From positions 1 through 52,214 of the forward strand of contig JAJCXO010000226.1 in the NCBI GenBank assembly GCA_029263395.1: a stretch of DNA of 52,214 nt, given 5' to 3'. The first letter of the stretch is position 1. Each line of letters opens with the position of its first letter. Shown here in pieces: positions 8,205 to 17,400 of the stretch. Made by a program: the position numbers and the translations under genes. The notes below the pieces were generated by a model. The model saw only the letters and a program-made list of their open reading frames with translations, was not told the origin of the DNA and did not search any database. The DNA comes from Acidobacteriota bacterium (GTDB lineage Bacteria; Acidobacteriota; Thermoanaerobaculia; Multivoradales; J023).

Positions 8205-9091
8205 GTGGGGGGCATGCCGATCTCATCTTGACTCCGTTCGGCTGGCCGGTGGTGATCTACATGACGCTCGCCGGTATCTCTGCGGGTGCTGCCCTGACCA
8301 GTTGCTGGCTGCTTTGGAAGGCGGAGGAGGGCTGGCATCGTCTGGCCAGGCATGGTCTGTTGTTGTCGGCAGCAGGGATCTTCTTCGGTAGCCTCTTCCT
8401 CATCGCCGACCTCGAGGCTCCCAGCCGGTTCTGGATGATTCTGGTCTACTTCAACCCAGCCTCATGGATCTCGTGGGGGGTGCGGATCATCACCTTGTTT
8501 GGCATGTTGAGCCTGTTCACGTGGCTACTGCTGCATCGCGGTGGAGCGACAAACGGAGAGCTGCCTACAAGTCTGAAGTTGACCACCGGGTTGATCGCTT
8601 TCCTCGGTCTAGCGATTGGCTTGTATCCCGCGTGGGTGCTCATGCAGTCGGTGGCCAGACCCTTGTGGGGCAGCCCTTTGATCGCACCGCTGTTTCTGGC
8701 TTCCGCAGTACATACCGGGCTGGCAGCGCTTGTACTGATCCAGGTAATGGGTGGCTCAGAGCGTCGCGAGGCTCCAGGAGGCCGTCGACTCGAAGGGGTG
8801 CTCGTCGTTGTACAGGCTTTGTTGCTGGGGTTGTATGTTCTGTTTCTGACCAGCGGCGGTTACGACGCGGCAGCAGCCCGCCTATTACACGGTGAATTGG
8901 CACCCTGGTTGTGGGTTGGGGTGATTCTGCTCGGCTGGTTGATTCCGTTGGCGACCACCCTCGGTTCGGCTGCTGGCTCCGGTCGCCTGTTGTTGCGCGC
9001 TGTGTGTGTGTTGGTTGGCGGCTTGGCGCTGCGGACTTGGATTATTTTTGGTGGTCAAGGCGCAGATGCCCTGATCAGCACCTTACGGTAG
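8201..9091 (+). CDS. NrfD/PsrC-type membrane quinol subunit
   Basis: A 296-residue polytopic protein with about eight hydrophobic helices (for example around 15-40, 48-68, 88-110 and 125-150). Helix order and acidic/His loop residues suit the NrfD/PsrC family, which oxidises menaquinol and passes electrons to a peripheral FeS subunit without heme. Its start overlaps the previous stop by 4 bp, and the catalytic gene begins 15 bp after its end. The operon order B-C-A is typical of complex iron-sulfur molybdoenzymes. Confidence 0.9.
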   Translation: MSGGHADLILTPFGWPVVIYMTLAGISAGAALTSCWLLWKAEEGWHRLARHGLLLSAAGIFFGSLFLIADLEAPSRFWMILVYFNPASWISWGVRIITLFGMLSLFTWLLLHRGGATNGELPTSLKLTTGLIAFLGLAIGLYPAWVLMQSVARPLWGSPLIAPLFLASAVHTGLAALVLIQVMGGSERREAPGGRRLEGVLVVVQALLLGLYVLFLTSGGYDAAAARLLHGELAPWLWVGVILLGWLIPLATTLGSAAGSGRLLLRAVCVLVGGLALRTWIIFGGQGADALISTLR

Positions 9092-9106
9092 GACGGAAAG
9101 CAGATC

Positions 9107-11812
9107 ATGGCGGATCTCGATCGACGTGATTTTTTGAAGCTTGCAAGTGGCACCGCGGTCGGCTTGGCGACGGGAGCTTTGTCGGTTCCGATCTTCAAGC
9201 GCGTGACCGATGGCGCACCAACCAGTGCTGCGACCACTGCCTCGGGCGCTGCAACTGGCAAGATCGACTACACCCGCGCCAAGGCGGTGCCGACGATCTG
9301 TTTCGGCTGCACAACCCACTGTGGGGTGATCGGCTGGGTGCAGGATGACCGAGTTCGAAAGATCGAGGGTAATCCCTTGGATCCCAACTCGCGGGGCAAG
9401 ATCTGCGCCAAAGCCAACGGCATGATCCATTATACCTACTACCCCGAGCGGCTGCTATTTCCGCTCGAGCGGGTGGGCCCACGGGGCTCCGGTCAATGGA
9501 AACGCATCTCCTGGGACGAGGCCCTGGACAAGGTTGCCGGCCGGTTGCGTAAGATCCGTGACGATGGGCATCCGGAACGCTTCATCTTCCACTATGGCCG
9601 CGACAAGACGAAGGGGTTCACCAGCCGGTTCACCAATGCGTTCGGCACCCCGAATCGTCTGAATCGACGGTCGATCTGTAGCTCGAACCGTCGGGCTCCG
9701 CTGATGAGCTTTTACGGCCGGGACTTCGAATGGGAGACGCAGGACTTCGCTGAGACTCAGTTCATCCTCAACTTTGGCGCCAATCCGATGGAGGCGTATC
9801 AGGGTGGGTTGTTCATGATGCAGCGCATCCAAGACGCGCGGGTTGATCATGGCGCCCAGATGGTGACGTTCGAGGTCAGGCCGTCTGCCACCGCCTCGGT
9901 TTCGGACGAGTACTTCGCCATCATGCCAGGCACCGATGGTGCCGTCGCGATGGCGATGTGTCATGTGATCCTGGCGGAGAACCTACACGACGAGGTGTTC
10001 TGGACGCGCTGGGCCAATTTCCCTCTCGACGATTTACGGCAGCACCTGGAGCCTTTCACACCGGAATTTGCCGAGCAGGAAAGCGGGATACCGGCGGCGG
10101 ATATTCGGCGACTCGCGATCGCTTTTGCCCAGGCCGCGCCCCGTTGTTGCACCTTATCGAATCGCGGCTCAGCCAAACACTACAACGGCATGCAGGCCGA
10201 TCGTGGCATCCGCATGCTCGATGTGCTGGTCGGCAACGTTGGTAAACCGGGGGGCTACTGTCTCAGCACGCTGCGGATGTGGAGTGGGCATTACGGCCAG
10301 GACGGCTTACCCAAGATCTCGCAACCCAAGCCGTCACCGCCCAAGCCGAAACCTTACCTGCCGGGCACACCCCAATTCGCCGAGCTGCCGGCCGAGGTAC
10401 AGGACCGAGTGCAGGGTTTTCCCGAAGTTTGGCAGAAGAAGTACTTTGGCGAGCTGGCGACCCCAAGTGAATACCCGCTGTCGTTTCACTGGTACACGAT
10501 GCGTGTTGGCCAGCTGGTGCAAGAGTACATCCGCCAAGGGCGAGCCAAGGTTGAGGTCTACATGTCTTATGTTTACGGCGCCGCTTATGGTTATCCAGAA
10601 GCCAACTTGGTGCGTGAGGTGTTACGGGACGAAAAGCTCATTCCTTTCCATGTGGCAATTGAGATCGGTTACAGCGAGCAAGCAGCCTTGGCCGACATGA
10701 TTCTGCCCGAGGCCACCAGCCTCGAACGCTGGGATGCCCACTCGCAAAACGCCTACGGATTGATTCCCTACACCGGGATCCGGCAACCGCTGGTGGATCC
10801 GCCCGGGGAGGCACGGCCGGTGCAGATCATCCTGCGTGACCTGGCGCGGCGGATCGGCGGCGGCATGGAGCAGTACTTCGATTTTGAGGACGTCGAGGAC
10901 TTCTACCGCGAGTGGTACCAGAATGTGCCCTTGTCTTGGGAAGAGTTCAAGCGTCGCGGTATCTGGCACGACCCGACTCGAAGCCTGGACTATGAGCTTT
11001 ACGAGCGGCCAGTTCCCGAAGACAAGTTGGCCGGCAGCGTCGTCGACCCCAAGACCCAGATCATCCACCAGAGCAAGGATGGCAAAAAGACTGCGGTCGG
11101 TATCATGATGGATGGCAAGGCAGTCCAAGGTTTTCCGACACCGTCCCGTCGGATTCAGGTGTACGACGAGATTTTTCCCGAGGCCGCCAAAGCGGTGGAT
11201 CTACCGCTGACGGATGGCAACGCCAGCCCACTGCCGATCTACTTCAGGATCCCCTCGCACGAAAATCTAGACGACGACGAGTACATCCTCACGACCTTCA
11301 AGTGGAATGTCCACACCCAGGGCCGTTCGGGGCACCTCAAGTATCAGGCCGAGATTGTCCACACCAATCCTTTGTTCATGCATCCGGAGACCGGTCGCGA
11401 GCTCGGTTTTGATGAAGGGGACGAGGTTGAGGTGACGACGTTTCGTCCAAAGGGGTACACCTTCCGGGCTGGGGAGGAGGAGCCGGTCGGCTCGTTCCGC
11501 AATCAAGTGCGTTTCCTTCGTGGTATGCACAAACGGTGCGTCGCGTCGTCTCACCATGTTGGACATTGGGAACATGGAGCGATCGGCAAAGCGGCGGACA
11601 ATCGTCAGCAAGCTGAGCAGTTTCCAGGCTTCGATACTCAGCATGCCGCGCTCCAGGATCCTGATATTCAGCAGAACAAGATCTGGTGGTCGAAAGACCG
11701 CGGTGGAGTTGGCGGTGGCGTCCACATCAATGATGCGTTGCCGATCAACCCTTGCCCGCTGGTGGGTGGCCAGAACTGGTATGACAACGTCTGCAAACTC
11801 CGTAAGGTCTGA
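9107..11812 (+). CDS. Tat-exported molybdopterin oxidoreductase catalytic subunit (Psr/Phs/Ttr/Arr group)
   Basis: A 901-residue catalytic subunit. The N-terminus DRRDFLKLASG is a twin-arginine signal. Cys65, Cys68, Cys72 and Cys100 (CFGCTTHC ... GKICAK) form the N-terminal [4Fe-4S] site. In GTPNRLNRRSICSSNRR, Cys191 sits where the molybdenum-binding cysteine of the polysulfide, thiosulfate, tetrathionate and arsenate reductases lies. The molybdopterin dinucleotide-binding fold occupies the C-terminal third. AAAGCAG precedes the ATG. Together with the FeS and NrfD subunits it should be a periplasmic, quinol-linked respiratory reductase, or an oxidase running in reverse. The substrate (sulfur oxyanion, polysulfide or arsenate) cannot be fixed from sequence alone. 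Confidence 0.92.
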   Translation: MADLDRRDFLKLASGTAVGLATGALSVPIFKRVTDGAPTSAATTASGAATGKIDYTRAKAVPTICFGCTTHCGVIGWVQDDRVRKIEGNPLDPNSRGKICAKANGMIHYTYYPERLLFPLERVGPRGSGQWKRISWDEALDKVAGRLRKIRDDGHPERFIFHYGRDKTKGFTSRFTNAFGTPNRLNRRSICSSNRRAPLMSFYGRDFEWETQDFAETQFILNFGANPMEAYQGGLFMMQRIQDARVDHGAQMVTFEVRPSATASVSDEYFAIMPGTDGAVAMAMCHVILAENLHDEVFWTRWANFPLDDLRQHLEPFTPEFAEQESGIPAADIRRLAIAFAQAAPRCCTLSNRGSAKHYNGMQADRGIRMLDVLVGNVGKPGGYCLSTLRMWSGHYGQDGLPKISQPKPSPPKPKPYLPGTPQFAELPAEVQDRVQGFPEVWQKKYFGELATPSEYPLSFHWYTMRVGQLVQEYIRQGRAKVEVYMSYVYGAAYGYPEANLVREVLRDEKLIPFHVAIEIGYSEQAALADMILPEATSLERWDAHSQNAYGLIPYTGIRQPLVDPPGEARPVQIILRDLARRIGGGMEQYFDFEDVEDFYREWYQNVPLSWEEFKRRGIWHDPTRSLDYELYERPVPEDKLAGSVVDPKTQIIHQSKDGKKTAVGIMMDGKAVQGFPTPSRRIQVYDEIFPEAAKAVDLPLTDGNASPLPIYFRIPSHENLDDDEYILTTFKWNVHTQGRSGHLKYQAEIVHTNPLFMHPETGRELGFDEGDEVEVTTFRPKGYTFRAGEEEPVGSFRNQVRFLRGMHKRCVASSHHVGHWEHGAIGKAADNRQQAEQFPGFDTQHAALQDPDIQQNKIWWSKDRGGVGGGVHINDALPINPCPLVGGQNWYDNVCKLRKV

Positions 11813-12362
11813 CGCCGCTGCCGACACCGGGGCCCAGGTCTCGTTGGCCAGGTTTGTCGCTCATTTTCTGTTGCACGAGATCGACGAGCCAGGGCTCGAG
11901 GTCTTGTGTCAGCCAGGGATGCTCGACGTCTTGGAGAAGCTCGAACCTGGCTGCCATGACTATCTGAGCAGACCCTGGCGGGCTGATGACTTCGAGAAGG
12001 CGGCGGTGGACTACTGCTCTCTTTTTATTCTGCCCAAAGGCGCCCCGCCCTTCGTCAGTGCGTGGTTGGGTGGCACGCCCCATGAACATGGTCCTCGGTT
12101 GCTTGCCGAGATTGGTCAGGTCTCGGCGAAGCTGGGGATCGAAGTGGGGTACGCCAACCTACCGGTGGATCATTTCGGCATCGTGTTGACGCTAGTAGCC
12201 GAGGCTTGGGAGCAAGATGCACGCGAGGCAGTGACCGCTTTGGAAGACGGGCTTCTGCGATCTGCAATCGAGTCGTTTAGCCCGGTGGCACGGCAGCGGA
12301 CTCAAAACGTACTTTACCGAGCGTTGGCTTCGTTGCTACTCCAGCTGTTCAATCGCTCGTAG
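11781..12362 (+). CDS. TorD/DmsD-like redox enzyme maturation chaperone
   Basis: A 193-residue soluble protein, probably all-helical. It has an acidic N-terminal half and a segment DYCSLFILPKGAPPF resembling the TorD-family loop that binds the partner's Tat signal. The ATG at 11781 overlaps the end of the catalytic gene by 32 bp in another frame. A TTG at 11844 is a less likely start. Such chaperones hold the apo-catalytic subunit until cofactor insertion, so the partner here should be the Tat-tagged subunit just upstream. The family call rests on size, context and weak motif similarity. Confidence 0.75.
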   Translation: MTTSANSVRSDAAADTGAQVSLARFVAHFLLHEIDEPGLEVLCQPGMLDVLEKLEPGCHDYLSRPWRADDFEKAAVDYCSLFILPKGAPPFVSAWLGGTPHEHGPRLLAEIGQVSAKLGIEVGYANLPVDHFGIVLTLVAEAWEQDAREAVTALEDGLLRSAIESFSPVARQRTQNVLYRALASLLLQLFNRS

Positions 12363-12405
12363 AGACAAACCGCTGACTTGGTGGATGCTTCAAAACATCC
12401 AAGCG

Positions 12406-13743
12406 TCAATAGACCCAGGCATCGAACAAAGTCTGGAGGCTTCGGCCTGCGCTCGCCTCCATTGCGACTTGCAGGTCGGCAGCCCGCACGCTCCGCCCTG
12501 CATTGTTCCGGGTATAACGACGCAAGCCATCCCAGAATGCCTGTTCCCCAAGCTCGCCTCGTAGGGTATCGAAAAATAGTGCGCCTTTGCTGTAATGGAT
12601 GGCGCGCTTGCTCTTCAAGCTGGGGTAGTTACCGGGCCAACTGAGGGGTTTGTCGAAATCGGCCTCCTTGGCGCTCTGCCAGCGCTGCTGAGCCAAGACC
12701 ATTTCGCGTTGATAGGCGTCCTCGCCCCAGCGATGCTGTTTCCAGGCAGCGGTCATGAACACGGTGAGGCCTTCGTTCAGCCAGAAGTCGCTCCAAGTGG
12801 CACAAGTGATCAAGTTACCCCACCATTGATGTGCCATCTCATGCGCGATCACCCAATCTTCCTTGGGGTCGTCCAAGATCGGATCCAACATGCGGGTGCC
12901 GATGAGCGAGAAACTACTGGCTTCCTGGGCGACGCCACCGGGTACCAGCACCTGGGTATACGTTGGGTGGGGTAGCGGTAGGCCGGCCTTGTCTTCGAAG
13001 AAGCTCAATACGCGGGCACTTTCTTTGAATTTTGCCCGTAACGCTGTGTCCGCTTGATCGATACCCAGGAAGCGCAACCGAGGGGCTTTTTCGGAGTCGA
13101 CGACCTCGTTGAAGTGTCCTGCTGTGAACCCAAGCGTGTAGAGCGGATAAGGTTGCGTTTGTTGCCACTCGTGTCTGCCTGGGGTCCCTTCCGTGGCAAG
13201 CTGGCCACTGGCGACTGAACGGTAGCCTGCGGGCAGCTCCAAGCGGATGGCGATCGTGGCACGGCTGAGATCGGGGCCAGCACAGGGCATCCAATGGCAG
13301 GTGAAGAACGCGGTGTAGACATAGTCTTCGCCAAACACCAGGCCGGCTGCCGCCTCCGCATGGTAGTCCAGCTCAAGCATCAGCGACGAGGCCTTGGTCT
13401 GTGCGTTCGTCAGTGGGATGCGCCAACCGCCCCGAGCCTGTTCCAGCGGGCGAGGTTCTCCGTCCAGGCTGGCGCGGTGGATGTGTAATTTGGGTGATCT
13501 CAGGACCAGAACGTCACCAGAGCCAGGCTCGGCTTGGAGTCGGATTCGAGCCCGACCGTGCAGCACACCAGCTTTGAAGTCGGGCCGCAGTTCGAGCTCG
13601 TAGTGTTGGCCGGTCAAGGGCTGTGCGTTCGCAGACAGCACGACTAGGGTGCAGAAGGTCAACTGCGCGAACCGTCGAAAGGCATAGAGTCCGATCCTGC
13701 TGATGTGACGCATAGGGTTCCTGTTCTTGAATGAGACGTTCAT
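12406..13743 (-). CDS. M1-family zinc aminopeptidase, exported
   Basis: A 445-residue metallopeptidase. Residues 301-305 (HEMAH) and Glu324 in LNEGLTVF form the HExxH-x18-E zinc site, and WWGN follows as in M1 peptidases. The exopeptidase GxMEN motif is altered to GVAQE (270-274). A hydrophobic stretch at about 27-40 ending SANAQP is a signal peptide. The protein stops soon after the catalytic domain, so it lacks the long C-terminal helical domain of aminopeptidase N. Its ATG overlaps the upstream stop as ATGA, indicating translational coupling; an internal ATG at 13710 with AGGAA upstream is an alternative. It belongs to a GntR-led operon. Confidence 0.88.
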   Translation of the reverse strand: MNVSFKNRNPMRHISRIGLYAFRRFAQLTFCTLVVLSANAQPLTGQHYELELRPDFKAGVLHGRARIRLQAEPGSGDVLVLRSPKLHIHRASLDGEPRPLEQARGGWRIPLTNAQTKASSLMLELDYHAEAAAGLVFGEDYVYTAFFTCHWMPCAGPDLSRATIAIRLELPAGYRSVASGQLATEGTPGRHEWQQTQPYPLYTLGFTAGHFNEVVDSEKAPRLRFLGIDQADTALRAKFKESARVLSFFEDKAGLPLPHPTYTQVLVPGGVAQEASSFSLIGTRMLDPILDDPKEDWVIAHEMAHQWWGNLITCATWSDFWLNEGLTVFMTAAWKQHRWGEDAYQREMVLAQQRWQSAKEADFDKPLSWPGNYPSLKSKRAIHYSKGALFFDTLRGELGEQAFWDGLRRYTRNNAGRSVRAADLQVAMEASAGRSLQTLFDAWVY

Positions 13744-13985
13744 AAAGCTAATTCAATATCCGGGGGCGGCTTGGACTCTCTGAAGGCGATCCAGGCACCC
13801 GATGCGACCAGGGTGACCAGCGTGATGATCAACGGCCCCGCTAGGTAGATCTGATAGCTCCAGAGCGCCTCGAACTGAAACAAACTCTTCGCCATGGGAT
13901 TCCACTCCAGATAGGAGAAGGCAAGCGATGTGGCGTCCAGGGCTAGCTCAGGCACGGAGTTTTTTCTCCGTGGATAGAAGCGCAC
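13740..13985 (-). CDS. Small single-span membrane protein, unknown function
   Basis: Up to 81 residues, with one clear membrane segment (about 48-68, LAGPLIITLVTLVASGAWIAF). If translation starts at the first ATG it overlaps the GntR gene by 38 bp. The internal ATG at 13895, preceded by GGAG, would give a 51-residue protein starting MAKSLFQFEAL. Its stop overlaps the M1 peptidase start (ATGA). In YtrA-type GntR operons this place is usually taken by ABC transporter genes, so this could be a remnant or a specialised small subunit. I do not recognise a family. Confidence 0.6.
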   Translation of the reverse strand: MRFYPRRKNSVPELALDATSLAFSYLEWNPMAKSLFQFEALWSYQIYLAGPLIITLVTLVASGAWIAFRESKPPPDIELAL

Positions 13986-14352
13986 GTTTTTTCAGTACGC
14001 TGATCAGTTGATGGAGAGACAAGCCGTGAGTCTCGGCGACGCTCAGCAAACGATCGACCGCGTCCGACAGGTCATCAGGCTGCGCAGCTTGGTTCTGGTC
14101 CTTAGCCGAAATCTCGGCGACAAACACACCCTTACCGGCTTGGGTGGTGACCCAACCGGCCAACTCCATCTCACGGTAGGCACGAGCCACCGTATTCGGG
14201 TTGATGCGCAGATCGATAGCCATTTCACGTACCGACATCAACCGCGTGCCAGCAGGGAGTGAACCGTCGGCTATCCGTTCAGCGAGCTTGTCCGCCAGCT
14301 GACGATAGAGCGGCGCCCGTGCGGCTGGGTCGAGATGCAGCAGGTGAGTCAC
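13948..14352 (-). CDS. YtrA-type GntR transcriptional repressor
   Basis: A short GntR regulator: an N-terminal winged helix (APLYRQLADKL ... GTRLMSVREMA ... NPNTVARAYREMELAGWV) plus a helical tail of about 60 residues, with no large ligand domain. This is the YtrA subfamily plan. I place the start at the GTG at 14352. A good promoter (TTGACT, 16 bp, TATTAA) ends just upstream and would put +1 at about 14353, so the message may be leaderless. An upstream TTG at 14382 lies inside that promoter. It should autorepress through the two palindromes upstream and control the downstream membrane protein and peptidase. Confidence 0.88.
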   Translation of the reverse strand: MTHLLHLDPAARAPLYRQLADKLAERIADGSLPAGTRLMSVREMAIDLRINPNTVARAYREMELAGWVTTQAGKGVFVAEISAKDQNQAAQPDDLSDAVDRLLSVAETHGLSLHQLISVLKKRALLSTEKKLRA

Positions 14353-14387
14353 ATCTGTATTAATACAGTGTTGTAAGTCCAAGTCAA
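14353..14387 (-). promoter_or_regulatory. Promoter of the GntR operon
   Basis: On the minus strand, -35 TTGACT (14387-14382) and -10 TATTAA (14365-14360) are separated by 16 bp. The -10 lies within the proximal operator and the -35 directly abuts the distal operator. Transcription would begin near 14353, at or next to the proposed GTG start. Confidence 0.7.
14355..14368. promoter_or_regulatory. GntR operator 1 (perfect palindrome)
   Basis: CTGTATTAATACAG is a perfect 14-bp palindrome covering the -10 element. An identical copy lies 33 bp away, three helical turns and hence on the same DNA face. Confidence 0.8.
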
Positions 14388-14401
14388 CTGTATTAATACA
14401 G
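14388..14401. promoter_or_regulatory. GntR operator 2 (perfect palindrome)
   Basis: A second identical CTGTATTAATACAG, immediately upstream of the -35 element. The two-site layout suggests cooperative autorepression by the adjacent GntR protein; this is inference. Confidence 0.8.
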
Positions 14402-14423
14402 ATCTAGATTATCTCTGGCGTCT

Positions 14424-17400
14424 TCAGAAGAGTTGAATGATGCCGGAGTCCAAGGCTTCGAGGAATTTGACGAGATCCGCTCGTTCGGCGGTACTGAGAC
14501 CGAGAGGGCGGATCTCTGGATCGCCAGAGACGCCGCCGGTCTCATAGAGATCGATCACTCCAGAGAGAGTGCTTTCAGCGCCGTTGTGAAAGTAATCCAC
14601 CGTGTGTTGGACGTTGCGCAGGGTTGGCGTCTTGAACGCGCCCTGGTGTTCTTGACGAAGTGTCAGGGCCCCTGCGCCAGTGTCCGTGGACGTTACGACG
14701 CTGCGATGTAGAGTGTTGTCGGCCAGATTGGGCCCGTGGTGGCAAGCGGCACAGCGCGCTTTGGTGAAGAACAGTTTGCGTCCTCGCAGGATGGCAGAGG
14801 CGTCAGGGCCGGTGAGTGGAATCCCGTCCTCGTATTTGTCGATGACCGAATCGCCCGCAACGATGGCGCGCTGGAACGCGGCCAGCGCTAGTTCGAGGTC
14901 GCTGAGGTCTGGTACTGAGGTGCCATAAGCTGTCTGAAAGTTGTTGGGCGTGCCGGTTTGTGCGGCGGTGGCGTAGTTGGCCTGGATGTAGGCTTCGACG
15001 GCACTCTGAGTGTTGTTCATTTCATCTGGGGACAAGATGGGCAAGCTGGCTTGCGCCTCGAGTGACTGCGCCCGTGCATCCCACAGCTGAGTGTCGCCAA
15101 ATGCACGATTGAAGACTGGCGGCGTCTGGCGAGACAACAAGGTCCCGGCGCTGCCGGTCGAAAAGCCAGCGTTGCTGCTCTCGGCGAAGAAAGCGCTCGA
15201 CTGATGGCATGAAGCGCAGGCCATGTTCAATGAACTGTGTGATAGCCCGGGATCGTTGAAAAGGTCGCGGCCGAGGCCGACGCGTTCGGTGGTCAGGTCG
15301 AATTGTGAGCCATTCGGAATCTTCAGGAAGGCTTGATTCGTGCTGTCGAGCCCGGCCGGCAGGCCTGGCAATGTTGGATTGTCTCGGAAGAGGGACGGCG
15401 CCGGAGTCACGTAGGCGAAGGCGGCTACTTCGTTAGCAGTCCAGGTTGTGCCCCAGATCTCCAGGTCGTCGACCGAAATGTCGGCCGGCGTTGTGGTGAT
15501 CTGAGTGCCGATTTCGAGCGTCGACACTGAGCTGCCGACCACGCCGAAGCGCACGGCGGTACTTTCGAGCACACCGTCGAAGTAGAGTCGCAGGTGGGTG
15601 CTGTCGCGGGTGAAGGCCACGTGATGCCAATCCGGTCCGGCGACCAGAGTGTGGAGGCTGGTGGTGAAGAGGTTCAGGCCGGTGGTGGTGATCACCGTGG
15701 CTCGAACCCGGCCGTCACTTTCGAGAGTGAGCTCGAAGGAGCCATTCTTGCGCACCAGATAGCGGCTACCCCCGCCGTTGGCGTCGACGCGGACAAACAG
15801 CCCAACACTGAGCCCGCGATCAAAGCCGCCGACTGGGCTCAAGGCTGGGCCGTTGGCGACATCGATCCCCCCGGCGCCAACGATGCTGATCGACTCACCG
15901 GATTTTGGGCCGTTGAAACCGTCATGACTATTGGGAAAAAAAGCGCCGCCGACCAAGGTTCCGGTCTGGCCACGGCCCGAGAAGTCGTCGGTTTTCCCCG
16001 AGTCGACGTTGAAGCCCCCAGGTACCTCGTCAGGGCCCGGTAGTTCGCGTAGCGCTTTGTTCATGCCCAGCCGCAGCAGACGGTCGGGGCGTTCGGCGAA
16101 CAAAGGGATCTCGACGTAATTGTTCACTTCATGACCGTAGAGTGCCAGCTTGCGATCACTGCCTTGCAGGTAGGGGATGGGCCGTTTGCCGACATCGATT
16201 GGTCCCCACATGCCGGGGGTTGGGCCCCAGCCGACGAAGGTTTCGCGGTCGTCGGTGTTGTGCGATCCAGACAGGAAATCTGTCGGGTTGACCGGGCCGT
16301 CGACGTGCTGGAGATAGAAGCCGGTCGAGGCACCGATGATTCCGGTCCGGATGTGGGCTTGAGCGTTCCAAATGACGTCGGTGGCGTCGAGGGTTAGCCA
16401 GCAATAATTGCCGTTTATTTTGACCAACGGCGTACCCGAGCCGTCGAGCAAGGGCTGGCGGGCGATCGGGTAGATCTCGTGGAATGTGCGTCCGTTGTAG
16501 GGCGCGAGCGTCATTCCGATGGTGTTGGCGTGGAGTGCGGTCAGATGATCGGGGATGCTCCAGCCGTGAGGATCGGTGGGGTCGTCACGGTAGGCGTACA
16601 CCAAGACGTTCTGAGTGAAGAACGGCATGGTGTTGCTGCAGCCGGGCGGCGAGCCGGGCATCAGGCAGAAGAATTGATCGAAGGCCGAGTTATCCCCTGG
16701 CTGGTTGCAACTTGGGGTAGCACACGGCCCGTGCCCTTGCGGCGGTCCTCGCAAGGTACCGGTGCCACATGGGGAGCGCGACACGATGCCATGGACAGGG
16801 TGCCAATAAGTGAAGCAGCGGCCTCCGGGTTCGCCCAAATCATCCGGTGCCACCTGAGCCGGATTACCCTGCCACACCAGCAGGCGACCGTCTCCACTGA
16901 GGGTCGGCTCGAGCCCGGTGAGCGGGAAGTGGTTACCGGTGGCACTGGCAAACGACACACTCGAGGCGACGCCGCCATCTACCCATTCGTAGCGCACGAT
17001 CCTTTGGGTGGCGGCGAGCGGGTCAACCGTCAGCCGCAGCCGGCGTTGCAGGAAGGTCTGAGTGTTTCGTCTGAAGTCCAGCGGCAAACCTGATGCGATG
17101 GTCACATCCGACAAGGTAGGTGCTGGTGGCGCCGGTTTGCCGGTCCGGATATTGGCGAGCGGCACTTCCCACTTGAACGCCGCTCTCGCGTCGGATTGGA
17201 GTTTGCCGTTGATCAGTAGTTGAAAGTCGTAACCCTGGCAGCTGCCGGCTAGATCTGGAGCACCGGAGGTGCAGTCGGCTAGGTAGGGGTTGGTCAACGT
17301 CGACGGCAACTCGGGGTCGTCGATGACGGTTAGGAAGTTGGTTTCCTGGTGCCGCGGGCATTCGATACTCGGGCAGGTGCTCGGATCGATAATTCTGATC

